Shown here: piece by piece, positions 7,361 to 16,080 of the stretch
How positions within the stretch are numbered: position 1 is the stretch's first letter
Layout of the letters: each line of letters starts with the position of its first letter
NCBI GenBank assembly: GCA_020161245.1
Contig: JAIUOK010000005.1
Coordinates: 60,255-124,254 of the forward strand
DNA length: 64,000 bases
Direction of reading: 5' to 3'
From: Actinomycetota bacterium
GTDB lineage: Bacteria; Actinomycetota; Actinomycetes; S36-B12; CAIYMF01
Program-made: the position numbers and the translations under genes
Notes under the pieces: generated by a model
The model's input: the letters and a program-made list of their open reading frames with translations, nothing else
Databases searched by the model: none
Told to the model about the DNA's origin: nothing

Positions 7361-9613
7361 CTAGGCGCGGGCCTTGAAGAACACCGAGCGGTTGGACAGC
7401 GTGCCCCAGCCGACCAGGTTGTAGGCGCGGACGGTGCACGAGTACGTCTTGCCCTTGACCAGGTTGGTCACGTAGGCCGAGCGGTACTTGTAGCCGACGA
7501 TCCGCGAGCGCAGACCCGCGCCGGCGGTCGGGCGGCAGATGATCTGGTACTTCTGGATCGCGCGGCCGTTGTTGGCCGGGGCGACCCAGGTCACCAGGAC
7601 CTTGCGACCGGTGCGAGACGACACCTTCGGCGCGGCCATCTTCGCCGGGGCGGCGTTGATGACGAGTCGGACCGTCTTGGTGCTGGAGCCGGCCGCGTTG
7701 GTCGCGGTCTGCACGACGGTGTAGGTGCCCGCCTTGGCGTAGCGGTGCGAGGTGGCCGTGCCGCCCGGCACCGTCTTCGACCAGCCGTCGCCGAAGTTGT
7801 AGCTGACGGTGTCGACCAGGCCGGTGCTGGTGTCGGTGAAGACGGCGCCGAGGATCGTAGTGCCCATCCGCTTGGTGGTGAAGGCCGCCGTGGGCGCCAC
7901 ACCCACGTTGATCGTCTTGGTCACCGAGTCGGTGCCCCAGTCGTTGGTGACGGTCAGCGTGACCGTCTTGGCGCCGGAGCTGCCGAAGGTGTGGGTCGGG
8001 TTCGCCGACGAGCTCGAGCCGCCGTCGCCGAAGTTCCACGAGTAGGTGCCGGGACGGCGGGTCGACAGGCTGGTGAAGTCGACCTTGAGCGCGTTGGTGT
8101 CGTCGGCGGCCGGCGCGAAGTCGAAGTTCGCGGTCGGGACGCTGACGTCGTTCCACCAGTAGGTGCGGGCCACCGTGGTGCTCGACGGCGAGGTCGTGAT
8201 CGCACGGTGCGTCGCCAGCACGATGGTGCCGGTGGAGGCGTTGACGAAGCCCTGCGAGACGGTCGCGTCGTTGAGGCCGTCGGGCTTGTTGGCCGTGGTG
8301 CCCTGGCGCGCGGTGTCGAGCATGACGACGTCGCGGCCGCCGACGATCGACATCGTCGAGGGGTTGACCGACTCGCGGAAGATCACGCCCTGGACGTTCG
8401 TCGTCGCGGCAGGGTCGCCGGGCGCGGAGTAGTAGACGTCGATGCGGTTGCGCGACGTGTCGTAGGCGGCGACCGGGCGGGTGCCCTTCTCGGCCACGGT
8501 GGACAGCGTCGTGATGTTGGCGCCGGGCAGGTCGGCGTAGCCGCTGTTGTTGGCGCCGGCCACGGTGCCGCCGGTGCGCGGGACGATCTTGAACAGGCGC
8601 AGGAGCGGCTTGCTCGGGTCGATCGTCGGCGTCTCCTGGTCGTAGGACGTCTTCACGGCCGCGTAGATCGCGCTGTTGGCGGTGCCCGACGGCGACGGCA
8701 CCAGCGAGATGTGGTTGTCGGCCGAGAACGGCGCGCTGGTCAGCTGCGAGCCGTAGAAGTTGCCGGTGCCCCAGCGGTCGCCGGTGCGGTTGCGGGCGAC
8801 GTAGAAGCCCTGGGCGTTGTTCGTCGTGTTCTGGTTGGAGAAGACGACGGTGACCCAGCCCTCGGAGCTGACGATGTCGGCGGTGTCGTCGCGGGTCGCC
8901 TGGGTGGCGGCCAGGTCGTCGGCCACGAGCAGCGTGTTCTTCGACCAGCGCAGGCGGAAGTGCGACTGGGTCGTGGGAGCGGTGGCGCCCGTGGCGACGC
9001 TGGTGCGCACGATCCACGGCTGGCCGCTGCGCATGTAGACGCCGACGATGTGGTCGTCGCTGGCCTTGGTGATCGCGAACGACGTCACCTTGCGGTTGAC
9101 CGGCGTGGTGATCCGCCAGTCGCGGATCCACGAGCCGGCGTTGTAGCTGTAGCGCGTGAGGATGACGTCGGACGCCGTGGTGTCGGTGTTGACCTTGGCC
9201 ATCTCGTGCGACGACACGAACAGGAAGCCGGACTCGGCGTCGTAGAGGGCGTCGGCCGAGGTGTTGTTGCGCGGGTCGATGCCGATCGCGGTGTTGACCC
9301 AGGTCGGGGTGCCGCCGGCGTCGCGGTTGGCCAGGCGGTGGATCGTGTAGCCGTCGCCCAGGGGGTTCTTCATCGACGCCCACCAGAAGCCGTTGGCGTA
9401 CCACGTCTTGCTCTCGGCCTTGGGGGCCGTGGCGCCGTCGGGGACGCCGGTGAGCGTGGTGGTCGGGCCCTGCGACGCGCCCTCGGTGCCGACGTTCGGC
9501 CCCGGCAGGTCTGCCGCGCCAGCGGCGGTCGGGACCGCCACGGCCAGGCCGGCGGCAAGCGCGGCGGCGCCGACGATCGCGGCGGCGCGCATCCCGGCGG
9601 AAGTTGCCCTCAT
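7361..9613 (-). CDS. Secreted protein with propeller-like domain, two PKD domains and fibronectin type III domain
   Basis: This 750-residue protein has a clear signal peptide (MRATSAGMRAAAIVGAAALA...TAAGAA). Residues about 55-480 are an unnamed domain related to that of the 3942-6170 protein; compare PKAESKTWYANGFWWASM here with PKPESKVWFAFGSWWASM there, and NNTSADALY with GATSADVLW. Two PKD domains follow (YSWNFGDGGSSSS; VSYNFGDGWSK), then a fibronectin type III domain at about 655-750 (KVLVTWVAPANNGR; YSCTVRAYN). The likely role is at the cell surface, perhaps binding glycan or attaching cells; no catalytic motif was seen. ATG 9613 is preceded by GGAGAGGAACGGGGA. The two paralogues differ in their C-terminal modules, suggesting domain swapping after duplication. 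Confidence 0.85.
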   Translation of the reverse strand: MRATSAGMRAAAIVGAAALAAGLAVAVPTAAGAADLPGPNVGTEGASQGPTTTLTGVPDGATAPKAESKTWYANGFWWASMKNPLGDGYTIHRLANRDAGGTPTWVNTAIGIDPRNNTSADALYDAESGFLFVSSHEMAKVNTDTTASDVILTRYSYNAGSWIRDWRITTPVNRKVTSFAITKASDDHIVGVYMRSGQPWIVRTSVATGATAPTTQSHFRLRWSKNTLLVADDLAATQATRDDTADIVSSEGWVTVVFSNQNTTNNAQGFYVARNRTGDRWGTGNFYGSQLTSAPFSADNHISLVPSPSGTANSAIYAAVKTSYDQETPTIDPSKPLLRLFKIVPRTGGTVAGANNSGYADLPGANITTLSTVAEKGTRPVAAYDTSRNRIDVYYSAPGDPAATTNVQGVIFRESVNPSTMSIVGGRDVVMLDTARQGTTANKPDGLNDATVSQGFVNASTGTIVLATHRAITTSPSSTTVARTYWWNDVSVPTANFDFAPAADDTNALKVDFTSLSTRRPGTYSWNFGDGGSSSSANPTHTFGSSGAKTVTLTVTNDWGTDSVTKTINVGVAPTAAFTTKRMGTTILGAVFTDTSTGLVDTVSYNFGDGWSKTVPGGTATSHRYAKAGTYTVVQTATNAAGSSTKTVRLVINAAPAKMAAPKVSSRTGRKVLVTWVAPANNGRAIQKYQIICRPTAGAGLRSRIVGYKYRSAYVTNLVKGKTYSCTVRAYNLVGWGTLSNRSVFFKARA

Positions 9614-9937
9614 TCCCCGTTCCTCTCCTGGAAAAGACGGCCGCGGTGCCGGCGGCCGGGCCCGACTCTAAGCGGGGGGTGCACAACGCGTGAACGACGG
9701 TCACCCGATCGATGCAGCAGATCAGCCGAAGGTGCCACTCCCCGTGAGAACCGGCTGAGAGCGGCCTGTCGACGCCCGGATGTGCTGCGCTGCAAGCGGT
9801 TCCGGACGCACGTGTCCCCGGCCGGGGGGACCCTGGCCGGGGACAGGTGGTGCGGATGGTGCAGGGCTGGCGCCCAGGACCGCGACGAGATCGTGACGCG
9901 GCTGTGATGGGCCGGCGTCCGCTCAGTGAGACGCGGC
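9614..9937. other. Intergenic region upstream of the PKD/FN3 gene
   Basis: These 324 bases lie between the start of the PKD/FN3 gene (9613) and the 3' end of the beta-helix gene (9938), both leftward. The right part holds the hairpin at 9813-9845. The rest should contain the promoter of the PKD/FN3 gene, but no convincing -35/-10 pair or known riboswitch was recognised, and no plausible gene is present. Confidence 0.5.
9813..9845 (-). terminator. Hairpin, probable terminator of the beta-helix gene
   Basis: Perfect 11-bp arms (TGTCCCCGGCC at 9813-9823, its complement at 9835-9845) enclose an 11-base loop. It lies about 95 bases beyond the 3' end of the leftward beta-helix gene. It lacks a U-tract, which is common for actinobacterial terminators. 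Confidence 0.5.
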
Positions 9938-10900
9938 CTACAGGTATCCGGGCGTGCGGTAGCCGTAGCCGGCGTACTTGGCGAAGACCACCGGCGGCTG
10001 GCCGACCTTGACGTACGGCCACGCGGAGCGGTTGGGCCACATTCCGGAGTACTGGCGGGTCGAGCCGGAGATGTAGACCTGGCTGGTACGCGTCGGGAAC
10101 GAGCCGACCCGCCACAGCAGGTACGCCGCCTTCTGGCCGCGGATGTAGACCCGCCGCAGGTCGTAGGTGCCCACGGCCGCCGACTCGTGCTGGTTCGGCG
10201 TCAGGAACAGGCCCTGGTACTGCGTGGTGGCGACGAAGCCGTCGACGAACAGGTGCTTCGGGCCGCCCCACGCCTGGATCGCGTCGGCGTGGTTGGTCGA
10301 CTGCGAGCCGGCGAGCAGGGTGCTGATCCGGATGTTCTGCAGCACCAGCGTGGCGCCGGGCAGGCTCACGTTGATGCCCTCGGTCAGGCGCTTCGTGCTC
10401 GACATGAAGCGGATGCCCTCGACGAAGACCGTGCCGGTCGTATCGCGGAAGTACGCGGCGCGCTTCTGCAGCTTGCCGTTCTTCATGACGCCGCCGCGCA
10501 CGTCGACCGTGCCGCCGCGGACGACGACGTTGCGCCCGCCGGTGATCCAGAGGCCCTCGGTGTTGACCCAGGCCTTGGTGCGCGGCAGCACGATGCGGTA
10601 GTCGCGGCCGGCCTTCAGCTTGATCTCGCCGATGCCCGCGCGCGGGTACAGCGTGATCGGCTTGTAGAGCGCCGGTGGCTTGCGGGCGAGCTTGGTCGAC
10701 GTGATGCGCACCGGCGCGAGCACGTACGACGGAGTGGTGGCGGTGGGGACCGCGGCCGCGGTGCGGCCGGAGGTCGTGGTCGAAGCCGTGGTGGCGGCGT
10801 CGGCGGGCGCGGCCAGCAGCGACGCCCCCAGCGCGGCGGCGGCTGCCGCGGCGGCTGCGGGGATCGTCCATCGGACCGGCGTTCGTCGGCTCACGCGCAC
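9938..10900 (-). CDS. Secreted parallel beta-helix (pectate-lyase-like fold) protein
   Basis: This 320-residue protein starts at GTG 10900, five bases after a GGGAGGAGG ribosome binding site. A signal peptide (RRTPVRWTIPAAAAAAAAALGASLLAAPADA) leads to a low-complexity Thr/Ala stretch. From about residue 90 the sequence has short valine/isoleucine strands separated by Gly and Asn turns: GLWITGGRNVVVRGGTVDVRGG, VFVEGIRFMSS, LVLQNIRIST. This is typical of right-handed parallel beta-helices used by polysaccharide lyases and glycan-binding proteins. NHADAIQAWGGPKHLFVDG resembles the central turn of such proteins, but no family-specific catalytic residues can be named. It closes the polysaccharide region, so an extracellular glycan is a sensible target. 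Confidence 0.75.
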   Translation of the reverse strand: MRVSRRTPVRWTIPAAAAAAAAALGASLLAAPADAATTASTTTSGRTAAAVPTATTPSYVLAPVRITSTKLARKPPALYKPITLYPRAGIGEIKLKAGRDYRIVLPRTKAWVNTEGLWITGGRNVVVRGGTVDVRGGVMKNGKLQKRAAYFRDTTGTVFVEGIRFMSSTKRLTEGINVSLPGATLVLQNIRISTLLAGSQSTNHADAIQAWGGPKHLFVDGFVATTQYQGLFLTPNQHESAAVGTYDLRRVYIRGQKAAYLLWRVGSFPTRTSQVYISGSTRQYSGMWPNRSAWPYVKVGQPPVVFAKYAGYGYRTPGYL

Positions 10901-11279
10901 GCGGGCCTCCTCCCTGTCGTGGCTGCGTCGCAGGACGCAGCGCTCCCTGTCTGGATCGGCGAGCCGGGACAAGGAGCCCAAGGAGGGCAGGACGCTCGTT
11001 ACCGTTCCGTTACGGGAGGACCGTATACGGACGCCTGCAGGCGCCTGCAAACCGCCAGGTCAGGACGCCGGTGTCCGCTCGGACGGCCCCTTGACACCCT
11101 GGGATGGCCCGTGTAGTGGATCCGGCCCTCATCCGTTCGGCCGATGCCGCACGGACGCCCCGACGAGGCGGCCGCACCGGGGGTTGGGACGCGGCGGCGG
11201 GGTCCGGAGTTCGGGGATGCGGGCGTGACATGCCTCTCGCTGAGGCCGAGGTCTGCGGGCGCGGCGGACCGCCACGGGC
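10901..11279. other. Intergenic region with short palindromes and an unassigned rightward promoter-like motif
   Basis: These 379 bases between two leftward genes must hold the promoter of the beta-helix gene. GTATAC and GCCTGCAGGC palindromes occur near 11024-11045. On the + strand, TTGACA at 11091-11096 is followed after 17 bases by TAGTGG, but no rightward gene begins nearby. No coding sequence was recognised. Confidence 0.45.
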
Positions 11280-12053
11280 TCAGAGCAGGTGCGGGAGCAG
11301 CAGCAGCCGCACCACCGACAGACCCAGGACCACCAGCGCCACCGAGGTGAGCAGCACCTGCACCTTGGGGCCGGTGAACTTGGTGGCGATGCTGGCGAAG
11401 AACAGCACCAGCGCGAGCAGGACGGCGATGAGCACGAAGCTCGTCGACTTCTGCGCGGCGGCGTCGGCCTCCGCGAGCAGCGCCTCGGCCTTGGCGGAGT
11501 CGGCGTCGGAGGCGACCTGCTCGGGCACGACGTAGCTCGGCAGGTCGAGCGGCGTCCCGGCGGGCACCACGACCGGCACGCCGTTCGCATCGAGCTTCAC
11601 ACCGCCGACCCACTCGGCCTGGGCGGCCTTGAGCGCCGGCGAGAACCGGTCGTCGAGGAAGCCGGCCTTGCGCCGGTCGCCGGCGTTGACGGCGTCGAGC
11701 CACGACAGCCACATCTGCGAGTCGATGACGGTCTGCTGGGTCGCGGCCGTGGCGGCCCGTCCGGCGTCGGTGCGGGCGATGGCCGAGGCGGCCTGCGCGT
11801 CGGACTGGGCGCCCGACCACTGGCTGGCCTGGAACGACGCCCACGCGGTGGCCACCGCCGCGATGGCCAGGATGATCGCCGTCCACGAGTCGAGCAGCCG
11901 CTGCCGGCGCTCCCACGGGTCCTCGGGCTCGGGCGGGGCGAGGTCCTCCCCCAGCATGACGTCGACGACGTCGCTCAACTGGTCGAGCACGCCGTTGTCG
12001 TCGTCGCCCGCCGGTCCCTGCGAGGGCCCCGGCGCATCGGTCCCCTGCGCCAC
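11280..12053 (-). CDS. DUF4337-like membrane protein of unknown function
   Basis: About 257 residues. An acidic N-terminus (DDDNGVLDQLSDVVDVMLGE, PPEPEDPWERRQRLLDSW) is followed by one membrane helix (TAIILAIAAVATAWASFQASQWSG), then a roughly 120-residue soluble section with alanine-rich helices, then two helices near the C-terminus (SFVLIAVLLALVLFFASIA; VQVLLTSVALVVLGLSVVRLLLLPHLL). The WASFQASQWSGAQS motif and this topology match DUF4337-type proteins, whose function is unknown. GTG 12053 was chosen by the reading frame and composition; its ribosome binding site is weak, and a start further in is possible. It lies 28 bases after a small zinc-ribbon-like gene on the same strand. Confidence 0.7.
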   Translation of the reverse strand: MAQGTDAPGPSQGPAGDDDNGVLDQLSDVVDVMLGEDLAPPEPEDPWERRQRLLDSWTAIILAIAAVATAWASFQASQWSGAQSDAQAASAIARTDAGRAATAATQQTVIDSQMWLSWLDAVNAGDRRKAGFLDDRFSPALKAAQAEWVGGVKLDANGVPVVVPAGTPLDLPSYVVPEQVASDADSAKAEALLAEADAAAQKSTSFVLIAVLLALVLFFASIATKFTGPKVQVLLTSVALVVLGLSVVRLLLLPHLL

Positions 12054-12081
12054 GAGCCGTTTGTAGCGCGCAGGACCTGCC

Positions 12082-12366
12082 TCAGTAGGCGGAACCGGTC
12101 CGATCGGCCTGCTCGGAGGCCGACGCGTCCCGTGCGGCGGGGACGGCGGCGCCGCGCACGTCGACCTCGGACTGCTCGCGCAGGTCGACGACGGGTGCGC
12201 TGGGCATGAGGACGGCGCGTCGGTAGAGGTGGCCGTGGGCGCGCGCGTGCTCGGCGCACGCATGGTCGACGGCGTTGTGGGAGTCGCGGTCGGACAGCAG
12301 GAAGAACTCCGCCGGCGCGTCGCACCAGGCGCACACCTGCACAGCTGCAGCGGCCATGTCGCTCAC
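12082..12366 (-). CDS. Small hypothetical protein with possible zinc-binding Cys/His cluster
   Basis: A 94-residue protein starting GTG 12366 after GGGGGACGGG. The N-terminal half has VCAWCDAPAEFFL and HNAVDHACAEHARAHGH, so two Cys-x-x-Cys cysteines plus Cys/His residues could bind a metal. The C-terminal half is hydrophilic and low in complexity. I do not recognise a family. Codon third positions are strongly G/C. It is followed at 28 bases by the DUF4337-like gene, suggesting joint transcription. Confidence 0.55.
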   Translation of the reverse strand: MSDMAAAAVQVCAWCDAPAEFFLLSDRDSHNAVDHACAEHARAHGHLYRRAVLMPSAPVVDLREQSEVDVRGAAVPAARDASASEQADRTGSAY

Positions 12367-12530
12367 CCCGTCCCCCAGGCGTAGTCGGGCGTCCCCTCCT
12401 AGGGTCGCACGGCCGCGCCCGGAAGGGGAGGCTCCGGACGGAGGAACGGGCCGTCACGGCCTGCGACCACTCCTCCGAGGTCGGCCGTTCGGCCATCGCC
12501 GGGGGGCCTCGAGGGCCATGATCTGCTGCC

Positions 12531-13985
12531 ATGGCGTCACCGGCCCCCGCCCCCGCGAAGCTCAACGGCCGCATCGTGGCCGTCTGCGCGGTGGCCGCCC
12601 TCGGCGGCTTCCTGTTCGGCTTCGACTCCTCCGTCATCAACGCCGCCGTGCCCGGCATCCAGGACCAGTACTCGACCAACCCGGCCCAGACCGGCTTCGT
12701 CGTGTCGATCGCGCTGATCGGCTGCGCGATCGGCGCCTGGTTCGCCGGCCGAGTCGCCAACCGCTTCGGGCGCCCGCGCACGATGCAGATCGCCGCAGTG
12801 GTCTTCATCGTCTCGGCGATCGGGTCGGCGTTCCCCGGCAACGTGTGGGGGCTCATGGGCTGGCGCCTCGTCGGCGGCCTCGCCATCGGCGGGGCGTCCG
12901 TGATCGCGCCCGCCTACATCGCCGAGATCGCGCCCGCCGCGCTGCGCGGCCGCCTCGGGTCGCTGCAGCAGCTCGCGATCGTCGTCGGCATCTTCATGGC
13001 GCTGCTGTCGGGCTGGGCGATCGCCACGGCTGCAGGCGGCGCTTCGCAGGACTGGCTGCTGGGCATCGAGGCATGGCGGTGGATGTTCCTCGTCGAGGTG
13101 ATCCCCGCGATCGTCTACTGGTTCGCAGCGCGCACGATCCCCGAGTCGCCGCGCTACCTGGTCTCGCTCGACCGCGTCGACGAGGCGCGGACCGTCCTCG
13201 CCTCGGTCGGCCAGGAGCTCGGCGACGACGACCTGGCCGAGATGCGCGCGCAGATGGAGGGCGAGGACTCGCAGCGGGTGCGCGACCTGCGCGGGCCGAA
13301 GCTCGGCCTGCTGCCGGTGGTGTGGGTCGGGATCACGCTGTCGGTGCTGCAGCAGCTCGTCGGCATCAACGTGATCTTCTACTACAGCAGCATGCTCTGG
13401 CAGGCCGTGGGCTTCGGCGAGGAGGACTCGCTGACCATCTCGGTGATCAGCGGGGCCATCAACATCGTCGCCACGCTCATCGCCATCGCGCTCATCGACC
13501 GTGTTGGCCGGCGTCCGCTGCTGCTCGTCGGCTCGGCCGGCATGTCGGTGTCGCTCATCGTGATGGCGTTCCTGTTCAGCACCGCGCCGATCGTCGAGGT
13601 GGCCGCCACCGACACGTGCGCCGCGCCGTGCATGCAGCCGTCGCTCACGGGCACCCCGGCGACGCTCGCGCTGCTCGCCGCCAACGGCTTCGTGCTGTTC
13701 TTCGGCTTCTCGTGGGGGCCGGTGGTCTGGGTGCTGCTCGGCGAGATGTTCCCCAACCGGATCCGCGCGATCGCGCTGTCGGTCGCGGCCGCCGCGCAGT
13801 GGGCCGCCAACTTCCTCGTCTCGACGTCGTTCCCGCCGCTGGCCGCCAAGGGACTCGGACTGGCGTACGGCATCTACGCGTTCTTCGCCGTGGTGTCGCT
13901 GCTGTTCGTCTGGAAGGTCGTCCAGGAGACGCGCGGCAGACGGCTCGAGGACATGGCGTCGGCGTACGCCTCGTCGTCGGCCTAG
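12531..13985 (+). CDS. Sugar porter family MFS transporter (sugar:H+ symporter-like)
   Basis: This 484-residue protein has twelve predicted membrane helices and the marks of the sugar porter family: GGFLFGFDSSVINAA in helix 1, RFGRP and RVGRRPLL loop motifs after helices 2 and 8, PESPRYLVS after helix 6, QQLVGINVIFYYS in helix 7, and a C-terminal VQETRGRRLEDM (PETKG-like). Members usually carry hexoses or pentoses with protons or by facilitated diffusion; the substrate is not predictable. The start ATG 12531 has no obvious ribosome binding site. It is transcribed alone, divergent from the small genes to its left. Confidence 0.93.
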   Translation: MASPAPAPAKLNGRIVAVCAVAALGGFLFGFDSSVINAAVPGIQDQYSTNPAQTGFVVSIALIGCAIGAWFAGRVANRFGRPRTMQIAAVVFIVSAIGSAFPGNVWGLMGWRLVGGLAIGGASVIAPAYIAEIAPAALRGRLGSLQQLAIVVGIFMALLSGWAIATAAGGASQDWLLGIEAWRWMFLVEVIPAIVYWFAARTIPESPRYLVSLDRVDEARTVLASVGQELGDDDLAEMRAQMEGEDSQRVRDLRGPKLGLLPVVWVGITLSVLQQLVGINVIFYYSSMLWQAVGFGEEDSLTISVISGAINIVATLIAIALIDRVGRRPLLLVGSAGMSVSLIVMAFLFSTAPIVEVAATDTCAAPCMQPSLTGTPATLALLAANGFVLFFGFSWGPVVWVLLGEMFPNRIRAIALSVAAAAQWAANFLVSTSFPPLAAKGLGLAYGIYAFFAVVSLLFVWKVVQETRGRRLEDMASAYASSSA

Positions 13986-14184
13986 CACCCACCGGCCGGA
14001 GCAACCCCTGCCGCTGCGTAGCCGCGCGGGCACGCAGCGCCGACGGGCGACGTCGCCCGATCGGGCATGGACCGCCGCCTGACCGGTCACGCCCGCGCAC
14101 GGAACCTCAAGGCGGGCTCTCGCCGTGGCACCGTGTCCCCGTGCGCCGCGCAGCTGCGGCTGCGCCGACCAGAGGGGTGGGGCC

Positions 14185-14550
14185 ATGCCGTACAAGGTCA
14201 TCTCCGCGGACCCGTACACCGTCGAGCTGACGTCGCCTGCCGACGTCACCTTCTACCTGCGGGCGTCGTGCGGCGAGATCGAGCACGTCACCGCGGTGCA
14301 CCCCCTCGTCGAGAAGACCAACCGCGTCCTGCTCCTGGTCTCCACCCACTCGAGCCTCGACAACCAGCTCGCGTTCTTCCGCGAGACCTTCCACAAGGGC
14401 GAGATCGACGGCGTCGAGCACGAGCTCGAGGCGGCCGTCGTCGACGTCCTGTCGTGGGCGATCCTCGACCGCGCGGTGCCCACCACCGAGGCTGCGGCCG
14501 AGCCGGTCGTCGACCTCGGAGAGGCCCACCAGGCCGACGACGCGGCTTAG
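14185..14550 (+). CDS. Conserved-looking hypothetical protein, 121 aa
   Basis: Starts ATG 14185 after a good AGGGGTGGGG ribosome binding site. The protein has no membrane segment or signal peptide; it alternates charged and hydrophobic residues (YKVISADPYTVELTSPADVTFYL; HPLVEKTNRVLLLVSTHSS; ETFHKGEIDGVEHELEAAVVD) as a small alpha/beta protein would. I do not recognise a family. It stands alone between the sugar porter and the DUF6421 operon. Confidence 0.65.
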   Translation: MPYKVISADPYTVELTSPADVTFYLRASCGEIEHVTAVHPLVEKTNRVLLLVSTHSSLDNQLAFFRETFHKGEIDGVEHELEAAVVDVLSWAILDRAVPTTEAAAEPVVDLGEAHQADDAA

Positions 14551-14721
14551 TTCGTCGACGCCTCCATCCGCAGCCGCAGCGCCGGCGGGCTGGGGCCGCA
14601 CTGCCTCGCCCACGCCGCTCCGGCCAGGTTGCCCTTACCTACCCTGTCACATACTCTTCCTTCTCCATCGCCTATGGACGGCAGTTCTTCCTGCCGTTCG
14701 ACGATTCTGACGGAGGATCTG

Positions 14722-16080
14722 TTGTCGGTCATCGACGAGACGCTCGCCGGTACCCGCACCGCGGAGGAGCTGGCAGCGACCCCCGCCTGGACCCGGCTGC
14801 GGACCGCCGTCGAGTCGCTGCGCGCCCTGCAGGCGTCGGACGGCAGCCTGCGCGCCGACCTCTCCGACGCCGACCGCGCCGCCGCGGCCGGCCTGCTCGA
14901 CGACGTCGTCGACGCGGTCGAGGACCTGGCGCCGTCGCTGCCCCACGACGCCGGCTACCACCGCGCGCTCGTGGCCGACCTGCGCCGCTGGGCCGCCGAG
15001 GGCTTCGGGGTGCCGGACTTCCTCGACTCGCTGCTCGCCTTCGGCTCGATGGCCGAGCGGGTCGACGGGCTCCCGCACCTCGTCGTCTTCCCGATGTACA
15101 CGCAGAACGGCAGCACCGAGCGCCTGCTCGAGGCCGTGCTGCTGTCGGTCGTGTGGCCCGAGTGGGTCGCGGCCATCGAGGCCGAGCGCTTCACCAACGC
15201 CAAGTTCGTGCCGGTGGCCTTCGCCGAGTTCACCCCCGGCTACGACACCCACAGCGCCGTGCTGTTCCCCGAGACCGTCGCCGTGCGCGAGACGCCGTCG
15301 TTCGAGTGGGGTGCGATCTTCTGCGACCGCGAGGCCGCGCGCTTCCGCCGGGTGATCGGCGCTGCGGTCGAGTCGCTGCACGTCGACATGCCGGCCGACG
15401 CCGCCCCGCTCTTCGACGACCAGCGCGTCGCGCAGGAGACCTTCGTCCTCTGGGACCTCGTCCACGACCGCGCCCACATGCGCGGCGACCTGCCCTTCGA
15501 CCCGTTCCTGGTCAAGCAGCGCCTGCCCTACTGGCTGTATGCGCTCGAGGAGCTGCGCTGCGACCTCACGGCCTTCCGCGCGGCCGTCGAGCTCGAGCGC
15601 GACGGCGTGGAGGCTGCACGCCTCGTGCAGTACGCCGTCATCCTCGACCGCACGCTGCGCTTCCCGGTGTCGGGCACGCGCCACCGCAACTACGACAGCC
15701 TCGGCGGCCAGGTGCTCTTCGCCTGCCTGCGCCGCGGCGGCGCGATGACGTGGTCGGACAACCGGCTCTCGATCGACTGGGAGCGCACCGCCGTCGTCGC
15801 GCAGGAGCTGCTCGCGCGGATCGAGGACCTCTACTGGACGAGCATCGACCGCAACAAGGTGAGCCACTGGCTCGCCGCGTACGACCTGGTGCGCGAGTAC
15901 GTCGAGCCGCACGTCGCATCGCGCTGGGCCCAGGGCCTCGCCGAGCTCGGCCCCGAGGCCACGACCAAGGACTACAACGACGCGGCGCTGCCCGACGAGT
16001 TCCCCCTGTCGCTGTTCTTCGAGATCCTGCAGCGCAGGATCGGTCCGGTCGTCGACTCCGCGAAGGGGATCCGCGCATGA
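14722..16080 (+). CDS. DUF6421 family protein
   Basis: The family is found mainly in actinobacteria; its function is unknown. The TTG at 14722 was chosen as start because GGAGG lies five bases upstream (14712-14716), giving 452 residues. An in-frame ATG at 14674 is possible but lacks a ribosome binding site. The protein is soluble and mostly helical, with characteristic segments HLVVFPMYTQNGS, FVPVAFAEFTPGYDTHSAV, LWDLVHDRAHMRGDLPFDPF and SHWLAAYDLVREYVEPH. Several His/Asp/Glu residues are conserved-looking, but no known active site was identified. It overlaps the SDR gene by ATGA, heading a three-gene operon. TTGCCC at 14629 with CATACT at 14650 may be its promoter, with low certainty. Confidence 0.8.
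   Translation: MSVIDETLAGTRTAEELAATPAWTRLRTAVESLRALQASDGSLRADLSDADRAAAAGLLDDVVDAVEDLAPSLPHDAGYHRALVADLRRWAAEGFGVPDFLDSLLAFGSMAERVDGLPHLVVFPMYTQNGSTERLLEAVLLSVVWPEWVAAIEAERFTNAKFVPVAFAEFTPGYDTHSAVLFPETVAVRETPSFEWGAIFCDREAARFRRVIGAAVESLHVDMPADAAPLFDDQRVAQETFVLWDLVHDRAHMRGDLPFDPFLVKQRLPYWLYALEELRCDLTAFRAAVELERDGVEAARLVQYAVILDRTLRFPVSGTRHRNYDSLGGQVLFACLRRGGAMTWSDNRLSIDWERTAVVAQELLARIEDLYWTSIDRNKVSHWLAAYDLVREYVEPHVASRWAQGLAELGPEATTKDYNDAALPDEFPLSLFFEILQRRIGPVVDSAKGIRA

Noticed and set aside
6303..10871. Open frame of 1522 codons spanning several genes on the minus strand
   Set aside because: It runs out of frame through the GT2, PKD/FN3 and beta-helix genes and is full of Arg/His/Pro repeats. The high GC content removes stop codons; it is not a gene.
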